Positions 13,090 to 26,090 of a stretch of 64,000 nt of DNA are shown here, in pieces. Source of the DNA: Atherix ibis. Lineage: Eukaryota; Arthropoda; Insecta; Diptera; Athericidae. The notes beneath the pieces were generated by a model, which saw only the letters and a list, made by a program, of their open reading frames with translations, searched no databases and was not told where the DNA came from. The stretch covers positions 28,346,167 to 28,410,166 of the forward strand of contig OY282610.1 in NCBI GenBank assembly GCA_958298945.1, read 5' to 3'. A program made the translations under genes and the position numbers. Positions within the stretch are counted from its first letter, which is position 1; every line of letters begins with the position of its first letter.

Positions 13090-15830
13090 TTTAATTTTAC
13101 ACATGTTTAGAAAGTCGATTTCTTTTTGAAAAGAATTTTTTCCATTTTTAGACTGAATTTGTTATTTTTAAGAATACCACAGTTCAACATTTTTTTTTTA
13201 AACTCACCATAGCAAAAGAATTATTTCAAAAATAAAAAATTCCTGAGAAAACTAATAAATTGCAAGAAAAATAATTGTTTTGAATATGAAAACAATAATA
13301 TTTTGGGCTCCTAATGGGAATTTATTATTTAAAAAAATCCAATTTTTCCTTTATCAAAATAATTCATCATTTTTAAAAAAAAATTAACATTTTTAGACTG
13401 AATTTATTATTTTTAAGAATAGTTCAATATTAAAAAAAATCATATTATAATGAATTATTTTTCTTGCAATTTATTAGTTTTCTCATGAATTTTTTATTTT
13501 TAACAAGAATTTATTATTTTTCAATAAAAAATCATTATTTTCTTTAAAACAATTATTATTTTAGAAACGATTTTTTTTAAAAATAATTGCTTTGCTGAAT
13601 TTTTATTTTTAAAATAATTTTTTGTAAATTTTTTGGCTCTTAACGAGAATTTATTATTTTAAAAAATCGAATTTTTTCTCCATCAAAAAAATTCATCATT
13701 TTTAAAAGAACTTTTTCCATTTTTAGACTAAATTTATTATTTTTAAGAATAGTTCAATATAATTTTTTTTAAAAACTCACCATTAGTAAAGAGAATTATT
13801 TTTATTGTAATTTATTAGTTTTGTCAGGTATTTTTTATTTTTAACAAGAATTTATTATTTCTGACGATAATTTATTATTTTCTTAAAAACAATTATTATT
13901 TTAGAAATGATTTTTTTTAAAATAATTTCTTTGCTGAATTTTGTATTTATTTTAGAACAATTTTTTAGTTTTTGTTGACTCTAATCGAGAATTTATTATT
14001 TAAAAAAATCGAGTTTTTCTTCATCAAAAAAATTTATCATTTTTAAAAGGATTTTCTTATTTTTAAAAAGAATTTTTACCATTTTTAGACTGAATTTATT
14101 ATTTTTAAGAATAGTTCAATATTAAAAATAACAAAAATCATTATTTTCTTCAAAACAATTATTATTTTAGAAACGATTTTTTTTTTAAAATAATTGCTTT
14201 GCTGAATTTTTATTTTTAAAATAATTTTTTGTAAATTTTTTGGCTCTTAACGAGAATTTATTATTTTAAAAAATCAAATTTTTTCTTCAACAAAAAAATT
14301 CATCATTTTTAAAAGAATTTTTTCCATTTTTAGACTAAATTTATTATTTTTAAGAATAGTTCAATATAATTTTTTTTTAAAACTCACCATTAGTAAAGAG
14401 AATTATTTTTATTGTAATTTATTAGTTTTGTCAGGTATTTTTTATTTTTAACAAGAATTTATTATTTCTGACGATAATTTATTATTTTCTTAAAAACAAT
14501 TATTATTTTAGAAATGATTTTTTTTTAAAATAATTTCTTTACTGAATTTTGTATTTATTTTAGAACAATTTTTTAGTTTTTGTTGACTCTAATCGAGAAT
14601 TTATTATTTAAAAAAATCGAGTTTTTCTTCATCAAAAAAATTTATCATTTTTAAAAGGATTTTATTATTTTAAGACTAAATTTATTATTTTTAAGAATAG
14701 TTCAATATATTTTTTTTTAAAAACTCACCATAGTTAAAAGAATTATTTTTTTTTTGCAATTTATTTTGTATTTTTAAAATAATTTTTTGTCTTTTTTTTG
14801 GCTCTTAACGAGAATTTATTATTTGGAAAAATCGAATTTTTTCTTCATGAAAAAAATTAATCATTTTTAAAAGGAATTTATTGATACTATTTTTGAAAAT
14901 AATATATTATTTTTATAATACATTTACTATTTTTCAGAAATAAGTTTATTTTTAAAATTGTTTTTTTTCCAAGAATTTTCATTTTTAAAATAATTATATT
15001 GGCATTTAACGAGAATTTATTATTTTAAGGAAAGGAATTTTATTTTCGAATTTAATATATTTTTCAAGAATTTTTTTTTATTTTTAAAAGATATTTGTAT
15101 TTTCCAAAAGAAATTATTATTTCAGAAACAAATTTATTATTTTAGAAAATATTTTTTTTAAAGGAATTTTTATTTTTAAAATAATTTTCTTATGCTTTTA
15201 ACAAGAAATTTATTATTTGAAAAAATCGAATTTTTTATTAAGAAAAGGCATTAATTATTTGCATTTATTTTGGAAAAAACTTTATTAATTTTTAAAAAAT
15301 AATATTATGTTAGAAAAGCATTAAAAAAGGATTTTTTTTCAAAAAAAGTTAATATTTTTGAAGAAATTGATTTTTTTAAATGTTAATAAAATCAGAAGGA
15401 ATTGATATTTTTTTTAAAAAAAGTTTATAATTTTTAAAATAATTAGTTAATTTTAATAAGATTTTTTTATTTTTTAAGAGAATTTATTATTTTTTAAGTG
15501 AATTTATTATTTTAGAAAATGTTTTTTTAATTTTCACGAATATATTTTTATATTAGAAGTAATTGTTTTTTTAAAGAGTAGTTTTAAGGAATTTTTATTT
15601 TTAAAATAATTTTTCCATTTCAATTTTATTCTTGAAGAACAATTTTTATTTTTATTTTTATAAAAAAAACTCAATTTTTAAGGCAAATTTACTATAATAT
15701 TTCAGAGAAGTATTCATTATTTTTAAAAATAAGTTATAGATTTAACAAGAGTTTCTTTATTTTTAATGAGAATTTGTTATTTTTAATATATTTTTTTAAT
15801 TTTTAGGATATTTTTCTGATTTTGCGAGAA
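13090..15830. repeat. 2.7-kb A/T-only repeat array with a ~607-bp tandem duplication
   Basis: Nearly the whole interval is built from variants of short phrases such as GAATTTATTATTTTTAAGAA and TTTTTAAAATAATTTT. Within it a longer unit is duplicated: landmarks such as TTTTGTCAGGTATTTTTTA recur at about 13821 and 14428, and GACTCTAATCGAGAATTTA recurs with the same spacing. This gives a period of about 607 bp over roughly 13540-14745. The units differ by scattered substitutions. Further 3' the monomer phrases decay. It has no coding capacity and ends at a family A relic. Confidence 0.8.
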
Positions 15831-16368
15831 AAATTTTGTTAGCGGTGAGGCTAATTTCTTGGTCGGTAGATAGATCAATAGTCAAAATAATTATTTATAA
15901 AGATAAAAAAAACCATAAGTGACTGTGGAGAATCCAGTGTATCCACGAAAAGTATACAATTTCTGTCTGAAAGTCTAATAGGCCCGTATTTCTTTGAAAG
16001 CGAAGAAGGAGAGAACGTGGCTGTTAATTTTGAGCGCTATAGCCGTATGAGTGCCAGCTTTTTTTAGTCTAAACTTAAAGATTTTAATTTGGACCACATG
16101 TGTTTTCATCAAAATGGTACCTCATGTCACACAACAGAACAAATGTTGGCCTTATTACGCCAAAAGTTTCAAGGAAGCGTAATTTTGAGCTTTGGTGATG
16201 TCAATTGACCTTCAAGATTGTGCGAACTTTTATTATTAAACTATGCAAAAAAAATTGTTTTCTCAGATAATTATTAACTTTTCGACCAACATTCCTCAAG
16301 TTATGGTAGGATTACAACCCGAAAATTATCAAAAATTATCCAAAAAGGATCGAGTCTTACAAGATGTA
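15831..16368 (+). mobile_element. Tc1/mariner-superfamily transposase relic, family A copy 3
   Basis: Among the better preserved family A copies in its C-terminal half. The plus-strand reading gives KP-VTVENPVYPRKV near 15930, IGPYFFESEEGENVAVN at about 15990-16040, FERYSRM, DHMCFHQNGTSCHT near 16100-16130 (second catalytic region, with N where D is expected), LLRQKFQGSVILSFGDVN up to about 16208, and IQKGSSLTRCM at the end. A mariner (16369-17439) then interrupts the final codons; a short stretch after 17439 (ATGACAATGATTTCAT) plausibly continues the transposase tail. Stops make it inactive. Confidence 0.65.
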
Positions 16369-17439
16369 TGAGGGTAATCCAAGAAGTACCCGACTTGACG
16401 TATAAAGAGCGGTTGGTATTTTAAAAAAAATTACTATAATCAAAAGTACCAACCTTGTAAAGCTTAAGTTTGAAGTTTGATGACAACCGAGCGTTGTCTC
16501 AGTAAATTTGTAAACATGGAAAAAATTGGTCATCGTTATGTGATACGAAATGAGACCAATTTAAAAGTTCTCAGTCCAACCAATATCAAAGCACAGCTAG
16601 ACTCTGCTCTGGAGAAGTCTACTCCTTCGTTTACAACTATAAAGTATTGGATGGCAGAGTTTATACGAAATGATGACGAAAATACACAATATGATATTGG
16701 ATGACCGTCAACTGAAAGTGTGCGAGCTGGTAGATATAGTGACAATTTTAAAATATTATGTCCATCGCATATTAACTGAAAATTTGGACATGAGAAAACT
16801 GTGCACAAGATGAGTGCCGCGTTTGCTCACAATGGAACATAAACAGTGTCGTGAGGATGTTTCAATCAAGTGTTTGGCGATGTTTTGCAGCAATAAATCC
16901 GAGTTTTTACGTCGATTCATAACCATGGCTAATACATGGGTCCAGTACTTTATACCTGAGATGATGAAACTGTCAACCAATGGACTGAAAATGGAGAATT
17001 GGTTTCAAAGAAGGCGAAGAGAGTTCCATCCGCTTACAAGGTCATGGCGTCAGTTTTTTGGGATGTGCGTGAGATAATATTCATTGATCAACGGGAAGTA
17101 TTATGCAAACTCATTGCAGCCTAAAAAACGTCCGCAGTGGGTGAAAATAAAGTGTTGTTGGCCAAAATCAATGAGTTAAAATTCGAAGCAGATTATTTTC
17201 TTTTTCCGAAAAAAATGGTTCGGTAGTAAAAAATTTGCCAACAAAGATGTGGAGTCTACTGTTGATAGTTATTTTGAGAAGCTGGACGGTTCTTACTATA
17301 AACAGGATATCGAACCTATTGAAGATCTTTGGGTACATTGTATCGAGCTAAAAGTAGACTACATTCAGAAGTACAGATATTTTTTCCCAAATTTTTTATA
17401 TTTTCTTTATTAGGTTGGGTACTTCTGGAACTACCCTCG
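16369..17439 (+). mobile_element. Degenerate mariner element
   Basis: Terminal inverted repeats: TGAGGGTAATCCAAGAAGTA at 16369, and read inward from 17439, CGAGGGTAGTTCCAGAAGTA. TA precedes the left end; the expected right TA is not intact. The transposase frame starts at ATG 16516 (MEKIGHRYVI). N-terminal codons to 16704 and a central part at 16814-17077 (PRLLTMEHKQCREDVS, EFLRRFITMANTW, QYFIPEM) correspond in order to the intact mariner at 59598, but stops, shifts and a lost catalytic aspartate (TMANTW for TxDxTW) make it inactive. C-terminal codons (YFEKLDGSYY) appear near 17265. It is about 1.07 kb with internal losses. Confidence 0.8.
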
Positions 17440-18441
17440 TCTTATGACAATGATTTCATATTATATTCTATACATAATTGCAAATTTCCAAACAAGATAA
17501 TTAAATATAAATGTAATCAAAATATGTGTGAATTATTTAATTTTACTTTTCGAACTACAAATTAGTTAAACATATATAAGATAAAAGTTTATTTACTAAC
17601 GAGAATATTCCTTAAAAAAAAATCTACACTTTCTGACATATTTGTATCTACATAAATACATTCGTATAAATTATATTTACTCTTAAAACAATATTTTCGA
17701 TTTGATTGTAAATAATAATCTAGTATTAAAACAGTATTTATATGAAAGCATAAAATATTGCCAAAGGAAATAAGCGTACTCCAAATAATGTAATTAAATT
17801 TTATCATAAAAGGACTCACTATTATTTCTGATCACATTATTAATAATGACAAATTTACTATGCAAATAATAAAATTTGAAAATATCCTGTTTAAAAAAAA
17901 AAAAAAAAATACAAAATATTTTTGTTTTTCGAAAAAAAAAAAAGAAACTTAAATAAAGAAGGACATACATTTTTGTACGGAAAGTATGCGCACTTCTCAA
18001 TGTCACACACGACCCGATTTTTCTTTTCATATGTAAATATTCTAATAGATTCAACATGTTAATATGCAAAAGAAATACAATAAAAATACTCTAATATCAA
18101 AGGCATAAAATTAAAAGTAAAATAAAAAATAAAAAAAAAAACTAATAAAAAATAAAACAGAAAATATATCGTATAAAACGTATAAAGAGAAAGGATAATG
18201 CGAAAATGGCATACATTAGATAATCAAAAAGATAGTAAAGAGAATGGAAAATAGGAAAATATGAAAATTGCTTTATATGTGTATATGTACATCATGGCTA
18301 CGTATGAGCAAAAATGTGAGAAAAATTAAGACTACAATAAATAGTATTATACAAAAAAAAAAAAAAAAAAAAAAAACGGTGAGTAAAAAAAAATTAGTAA
18401 TAATAAACGCAAACATATTATTACAGAAAATATTTATTCTT

Positions 18442-18464
18442 TGTGTGTGTGTGTGTGTGTGTGT
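18442..18464. repeat. (TG)n microsatellite
   Basis: Twenty-three bases of alternating TG. A long A run lies about 80 bases upstream. Confidence 0.9.
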
Positions 18465-21413
18465 TTGATTTGTGAAAAATAGAGCAACAAGAATATCGAA
18501 CAAAAAACCAACGATATGCGTACGTACACACTTGTTCATAAATAAATATGTATATTTTCTAGCAAATCTATTTTTATTATAATATACACATACGCACACT
18601 TTCAAGAGTAACAATTTTAGTTAGGAAAGACCAAAAAAAAAAAAAATATATATTTTTATTTTTATTTTTTATTATATATGAATACATTTATTAAACAGGA
18701 TTTCGCATATATCCTGTATGATTATACATATGTCTGTATGAACATATTAATATATATCTGGATACACTCTTGATATATAAATACAGAAAATACTTAGATA
18801 GAAAGAGAAGGGTGATGAACAAAAATAAATTGAAATTATCTGCTCCTATTTTGTGTCCTTGCAACCGAACTAAGAGAAAAACGGACCAAAAAGGAGAGAA
18901 ACAAACTTGAACAGATTTTTTTCCTGCCTTCTGAGCAATAAATATTTTGTCTTCTCTTTTGGCTAAATTTTGCGATATTTTTTTTTTTTTTTATTAAAAA
19001 ACAATTTTTTTTTTTAAGGGTAAACTTTTATGTTGTTTTTTTTTTTTTAAGAGAATTCTCATAACTTTTTTTTTCTCCAAATGGTTGGTAATGGTTTTTG
19101 TTTATGGGCCCGAAATATTTTCCATGTATTAACAAAAATTATTTTTTTTTAAGGATCTAAAAAAAAATTTTTTCAAAAAAATTATGCAAAATTCAAAAAA
19201 AAAAAAAAAAACTAATGAGCATACCTCAATAAAGAGTTAATTAATTTCTTACAGTAACCAAAAAAAAAAAACAGAAAAAAAAACGAAATGTGAGCGAGGG
19301 TTTTATTTATTTCTGCCCAAATTAATTAGATCTTAAAGGACATTTTTTGAATGAATAACAAAAAATAAAAACATATGAAGAATAGTAAAAGAACATAAAT
19401 AATTCGAAATACACCTACCTCTCCTACCTCATTTATATATTTTGGTTAAATTTCGTTGATTCATTCATTCATTGATTTATATATAATTTTTTTCTATCAT
19501 ATTGTATATTCTTTAATAATACAAGGACACAAAAATATTGTATTTGATTCGATTTGATATAATATTTACTCATTTTTGCTCTGTCTCTCTACATCGCTTT
19601 TATGGCATTTTATTGTTGTTGTTTTGCATCAACTAACTTCTTTCTTCTAGTCCTTTTCTTCATAAATTTTTCTCTCTATACTCTCTGTGCTACTACAGAA
19701 AATAAGAAATCTGTATACAAATCCACCATGAACTGAGTACAGGCTATCGTACACAATTCTAATGTATTTACAAATACATACATGCATATAATAGCGCTCC
19801 TGCTGACGATTACTTATCCATTTTACAAATTCATTGAAATCGAAATACAAGAGCTAAAATTTTATACTTAAGAATGGTCAGGATTCGGAATATAAATTCT
19901 TTTTGTCCAAGAATTTCGCTATTTTTGGAATATATACATACATGCATACATACAAACATATACACGAGTATATGTTTAGAATTTTTTAAATGTACTTTCT
20001 CAACTTTTCCCTCTACGCTTATTATGTCCTTTTCACCAATTTATTTATACTATTCCGGTTATTCGTTTAGTGAATTGTCCTTTTCGTTATATTATCAATT
20101 CTACTTTTTTGATTATACAAGTACATACATAGTACAATTCCTTATTTTTTTGTTTGGATTTTTCTTGTGGTTTTTTTATCTTTTATTTTAGATTTCAATC
20201 AAATCTACATATTTTCAAAAGAGATCAAATTTTCGTTTACAGTTTTTTCTCCTTTGGTTCTCACAATTAATTTATATTTATTTGTTGTTTTATTTTGCTG
20301 AATATTTGTTGAAAGGACGATAAAAAAAAAAAACCTTCAAATTTTACAACATTTTATTTATATTATATAGAAATGATCATAATTTTAATTGTGTTCTATT
20401 TTTGTCTTTTTTATAAAGTATATTTTATTAAATCTGAGTGTATTTTTATAATTTATCCTTTCCAAATTGATAATTGTGTTGATATTTGTGGTGTTCATTT
20501 AAGAGTACAGAGAAGTAAAAAAAATGATTTTTTTCTTTGAATTCTTTCAGAGGAAAAGAAGTCCTTAAATTAATAGTGGATATATTTATTTAAAAAAATT
20601 CTGTTTTTATTTTGTTGTTGACTATACTCTACTCAAAAGCTGATTATAATGAATGTTTTCGTTTTTATTTCGAAAATCTCTATCATAAAAGAGCTTGACA
20701 GAATATCTAATAAAATGACATTTTTGAGATACAAGACGTCATGAAAATCTATTTATTTTTTTCACACAAAAATCGGGATGATTAATTTATATAAGTAAAA
20801 GTATATACTATGAGTTTATTCTTATTTTTGACAATAATTTTTGATATATTTTTCGAATTTTTCGAATTTATTACTGAACATAAAAATACACTACTACTAT
20901 TGGTGGGGATTATATTTTTTTTTCACAAATATATATAAATATGACTACTTATTTAAAGTATTTTTCTAGAAATTCCTATTCAAATTTTTCCTATATTTAT
21001 AAGAAAATGTTTTTTAAAAAATAATTAAGAAAATTATTATTTTATTATTTGTTGACAGTTTTGAGTAGATAGGTATGTTAATTTTTTCGTATTATTTTTT
21101 CTTCCTTTTTATTTCTATTCAATTAGAGTTAATATTTCCTATTTTCAAAAATCATATTAATTTAGTTGATCAATTTTATAATATTTTTTTTTTTAAAGGA
21201 TTACAAATACTTTTTTCTAAATTTTTTTTTTTTAAAGCAACTAGAATTTATTATTTTAAATATTTAAAATTATTTTGATAAATCGTATTATTATACAATA
21301 AAATATTAAATATTCTATAATTTGTCTTTTTTCGAAAAGAGAACATTTAATTCTAGAATTTTTGTTAATTAAAAGTATGAAGAAAATTATCCACAATTAA
21401 TATAAGATTATTT

Positions 21414-21440
21414 TTATTATTATTATTATTATTATTATTT
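21414..21440. repeat. (TTA)n microsatellite
   Basis: About nine tandem TTA/ATT units. Confidence 0.9.
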
Positions 21441-22708
21441 TTAAGAAAGTTAATTCATTTTTTAATATCAAATAAATAAAAGTTTACTTTCTTTTTATTC
21501 TAAAACATATTTGATTTCTACTCAACGACTATATGTGTATAATATGGCCGGCTAACAGGATATTCTTTTTGGAAAATTTCATTACATAAAAATATTTTTT
21601 TTTTAAATTAATTAATATTTAATTAAAATAAATTTACTAAGGCAAATTAATTTTTATATATACATATATGCACACATACATTTTATGGTATAAAATTTTA
21701 CAATCAAATAAGATACACAAGAATAAAGAAAAAATAATTCAATATCACAAATAAATACAATCTATTCAAAAGGGATTAAATATTTTTATAAAAAAATAAA
21801 TGGGTTTTCTTATAATTTATTTTTTTCAGATACCTTATATAATTTTATTTAATCCATATTTTTTTTTTTTCATTTATATATGCATAAATATTTGTTTAAC
21901 TAAAGCTCTATTAATAAAATTATTTATTGATATGATTTAAAAATAGAAACTTATTGAATTATTTATATGTGTTCAGCAAAATAAATAAAATAAAAACAAA
22001 CAAAACGAATTTACTATTTTCACTGTTTTTAGTTAACTCACCGATAACCATAAACGACAAACGATTGTCATAACAACGACAACGTTTTGGGGTTGAATAG
22101 GTCAAGAATATCTGAACTCAAAGAAATCAATTAAACTCGAGAATTTGTGATACTGGCACACACCGAACATATTCACATACATTCCATAGAATAAACATTG
22201 TTGAAGCAAAAAAAAAAGGATATTCTCTTCCAATTTATTATTCTATCTTCTATATTATATTAGTTATTTTATGATATTATTTAAATTTTTCATTATAAAT
22301 AATAAAGTTTATTCAAGAATAACAACAATTTATTTTCTGAGCAACTGAGAATTTTCAATTATTTTGTTTTTTTTTCTTTACATATTTTTTGCAATTTTAG
22401 AGACACAATCAAATCGATTCGAATCCTTTAATAAAAAGTACAAAAACAAACTGTATTAAAATTAAACATAGGCAGAAGAAAAACTATATTAATATGGACA
22501 AGATATAAAAACAGAGAACAAAAAAAAAAACAAAAGAAACTAATGTGAAAAAGCTCTACGGAGAGTGAATGCAAAATTTTAAGGGTACTTTTCTAAAACT
22601 TTATCTACTCGCATACTATTAGGTTAAGATGTGAAATAATTTTTTATTTATATAATTTTAAGATTTTCCCTCATTCCATCGGTTAGTGTTGCTAATCTTT
22701 TATTTTTC

Positions 22709-22741
<33 letters not shown>
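22709..22741. repeat. (TTA)n microsatellite
   Basis: About eleven uninterrupted ATT units. Confidence 0.9.
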
Positions 22742-23685
22742 GAGTGAATAATATTGTACATTTTTTTATTTATTGAAAAATTTTCAATTTACATTTTTTT
22801 TTATCACCATAGCCAATATAATAAACGTTTGACTTTATTGCTCTCACAAAAATTCCTTTAACATAAAATTCTCCAATAATTTTCATCTTTAAATTTTTAT
22901 CAATGATCATATTTGTATCCTTCGAGCTTTACCAAAAAGATGAAGAGAAGAAAAAAACAAAAATAAAAACAAACAACAACTGAAATAAGATAAAATGAAA
23001 CATATTTCAATATTTGAAGTTATCCTTTTTATCCATTTTAGAATTCATTTTCCTTTTTCCAAAATTATTTTCCATTACACTTCGAAACTTGAACATATTT
23101 TTATTATTTTATATACGGATTTTTTTTTCATCTTTTTTGCTATATATCATATAATAAATAAACATATTTTTAGCATAATTAACAAAACAACATAAATCGA
23201 TTTATCGTCCTTTTTTTATGTGAATAATTTTTTTTTTGCAAATTTTTGTTTTTTTTTTTGCTTTCGATCCATTTCTCTATTTTTCGAAAAAGATTACATT
23301 TTTTTTTTCGCTGGATACAATTTTTTATTTTTAATTATTTTATTTCGAAATAAATTGAAAAAAGTTATTTTTTTTTTTGATTTTCTAATCAAAATAAAAT
23401 ATTTTCTTGGTAAATAGTAGAAATTCGAATATGCTCTTTATATATATTATACTTTATATATTATTTTAGGATTTTTTTTTTTTTTTGGTTTGTTGATATT
23501 ATTATATATTATTGCAGTATTATTATTTTCATATTCGTACGTCATCATCACTTAATCTCAAATTTATCCTAGTGATTATTTTGTTTAATTGCAACTTTTA
23601 CCGATTTTCAATCATTTTTATTATTATTTATTTTATTGGTTTTTTGCATAAATTGGAAGGTAATTTATTTTGTTTTTAATTAAAT

Positions 23686-23716
23686 TTTGTTTGTTTTGTT
23701 TTGTTTTGTTTTGTTT
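23686..23716. repeat. (TTTTG)n microsatellite
   Basis: Five to six tandem TTTTG units followed by a long T run. Confidence 0.9.
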
Positions 23717-24067
23717 TTTTTTTTTTGATTTTTGATTGGAAAATTCACATATCATATATAACCAATAGGATTGAATTATTCACAAAACTGAAGATTATTC
23801 CAATTGAGTCTCTGCTTTGCTATACAATTTCCCAAATAGGAAATACTTTAACTATTTTTGTATTTTCTGAATATTTAACTTAACACAACATAGTTCACAA
23901 ATTTCGTATATTATTTATATTTTGCCATGTTTTTTTTTTCTAAACTCGCGGAAATTTCCAAGGTAAGACTTAATTAATCGTAGCAAGTGATGATAACATT
24001 ATTGATAATAGTATAATAATAATTATATTAATATTATCACTAGTATTATTATGATTATTTTATATTA

Positions 24068-24068
24068 C

Positions 24069-24101
<33 letters not shown>
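24068..24101. repeat. (TTA)n microsatellite
   Basis: About eleven tandem ATT units. Confidence 0.9.
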
Positions 24102-26090
24102 GAATTATTATAATAAAATAGGATATTTTTGAATATGGAACAATATGAATATAATTACTATTATAATATACAGATACGTACAGATAAATGGATGGATATT
24201 TTTATACTATGTGTACATGACGAAAACAAATGTTATTCGTTTATTATTTTGTTTGAATTCCTTCTTCTTCGTTATCTTTTTCTTCCTTTTTTTTCGAACA
24301 GTACTTCTATATTGCCAACACTCGGATAATTCTGTATGCCGACATTCGTTTCACATTCGACCAACGAGACTAGATAGAGAGAGAAAAATATTTCGTTCAG
24401 AAATGTTTCTCCTTGAAAGTTGCTCCCTTTACCTTGTGACCGTCTTTGCCACTTCTATATGCTTTTTGAGCACATAAAAAAAATATACACCTATATTTTT
24501 TGATAGTCTGTCGTCACGTAATGTTCAAATATGACTGTATACGTACATTATCATAAAGTATCCATGAAATCACCCCTTCTTTGGTTGAATTTGTAAAAGC
24601 ACATTTTTGAAAGCCTACACACTTACCAATACAAATAAGATCTGAAACAGTTATAATAATAAAACTTGATTTTTTACTTTAACATCATATAATTCTCCAT
24701 CTCATCTGTGCAAGTATTAGTGATAATATATGTACTTTTTAACTGAAGTACACACACACACATTCAGTAATATCTCACCCATACATGATTATATATTATC
24801 GTCATTAATGTAAGATAAAAGCTTTGCACATCTACTTACCACCCACATATTCCTCCGCCCATATGAACTTAACCTATACCATACGATAAAAGCGTCAAGA
24901 GCAGGAAATCTAACGGAATTCCCAGGAAAGTTTGTGTGAAACTTAACCTGTACACATTTGTGAGTAAACTTTTTGCAATATACAAAGCCAAAACCAACTG
25001 TGAAATTGTGAAATTGTGGAGGAAGATAAAACGTGAAAAAGGATGAGTAAACCTTAAAGTTAGAAAGAAATGGTAACGAAATCTAAAGAACATTAAAGAG
25101 GAGAACAGAATACAAAATCTAAGGGATGGAAAATATGACGACAAACATTTTTTTTTCGGAATTTTTATTATATCAATACCCTGCCAACCTAAAGACTTAT
25201 TCATGAATGTATGCATTCCAAGCATATATACAAATACAAAATCTGTCATAATTTTCAACATATATTCATGTATGAACAATACAATTAGTCAATTTTAAAC
25301 GAATACATACTCACTGATTTATTATATATAATAATATGAAGGCAAAAAAAAGAAGAATCTACTGAAGATTTTGTCCATTCTGAATTTACCATTGACGAAA
25401 CTGACGATAATATATTTAGCACCAGAATCCTCCCCTTAAATGTCATTGCACATAAATCTAGGATAATGACAGAAGTGAACTACAAAAATATGCAACAAAA
25501 GCAAATAACAAATATTTGTGGTATATTATATGCATTTTTTTTCTCTCTGTTTGTAAAATATACTTAATAATATTTAATAGTTAATAATTTTAAAATTAAG
25601 TTTTATGAAGAAGAACAGAAAACAATTTAGAAAAATTCAAATTTCAATCAATACAGATGGCGTTGCATGCAGACAAGTTTTGTTTCTGTCATTCAACTTT
25701 TTATATGACCGTTAAAATTGTTCAAATAGATTTGAAATAGAATAAAATATTCTTATTATATATATGGAATGATTCAATTCGGATTTCCTGTGTTGGTAGC
25801 ACTGTAAGCCAGATGATAGTTAGTTAGCAATAACACATTTAGCAAATGGATCGCTTAACCACCGCTCAACGCGTTAGAATTGTTCAATTGTTTCACCGAA
25901 ATAACAATACTGTTTATCAAAATTTATAGGAAGATTATTGTTCTTCTGAGCGGGAACACTTCCCAACGTTGTGGAAAAATTTAAAGAAATGGAGAATTGC
26001 AAAAAAAATTTAGATATACGGCTTACTCAACCGAGAATATTGCCACTATAAGTTTGACCGGAGATCCGAAATTGTTTTATGCATCTGAAC

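Larger units (their letters stand above)
17440..25845. other. 8.4-kb very AT-rich gene-free stretch
   Basis: Mostly A/T with long homopolymers and several trinucleotide microsatellites, listed separately. Somewhat more complex tracts lie at 22030-22200, 24300-24480 and 24790-25300. The last contains a 136-codon minus-strand open frame (24869-25279) without recognisable domains or convincing coding character. The stretch may be intron or intergenic DNA of an unseen gene; nothing proves this. Confidence 0.5.

Noticed and set aside
18273..18614. 113-codon open frame on the minus strand
   Set aside because: Driven by a TG microsatellite and a long A run.
19874..20191. 105-codon open frame on the plus strand
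   Set aside because: Phenylalanine/tyrosine-rich translation of T-rich simple DNA, with no coding signal.
24869..25279. 136-codon open frame on the minus strand
   Set aside because: Hydrophobic low-complexity translation with no known domain, no neighbouring exon and no good start context; explained by local composition.
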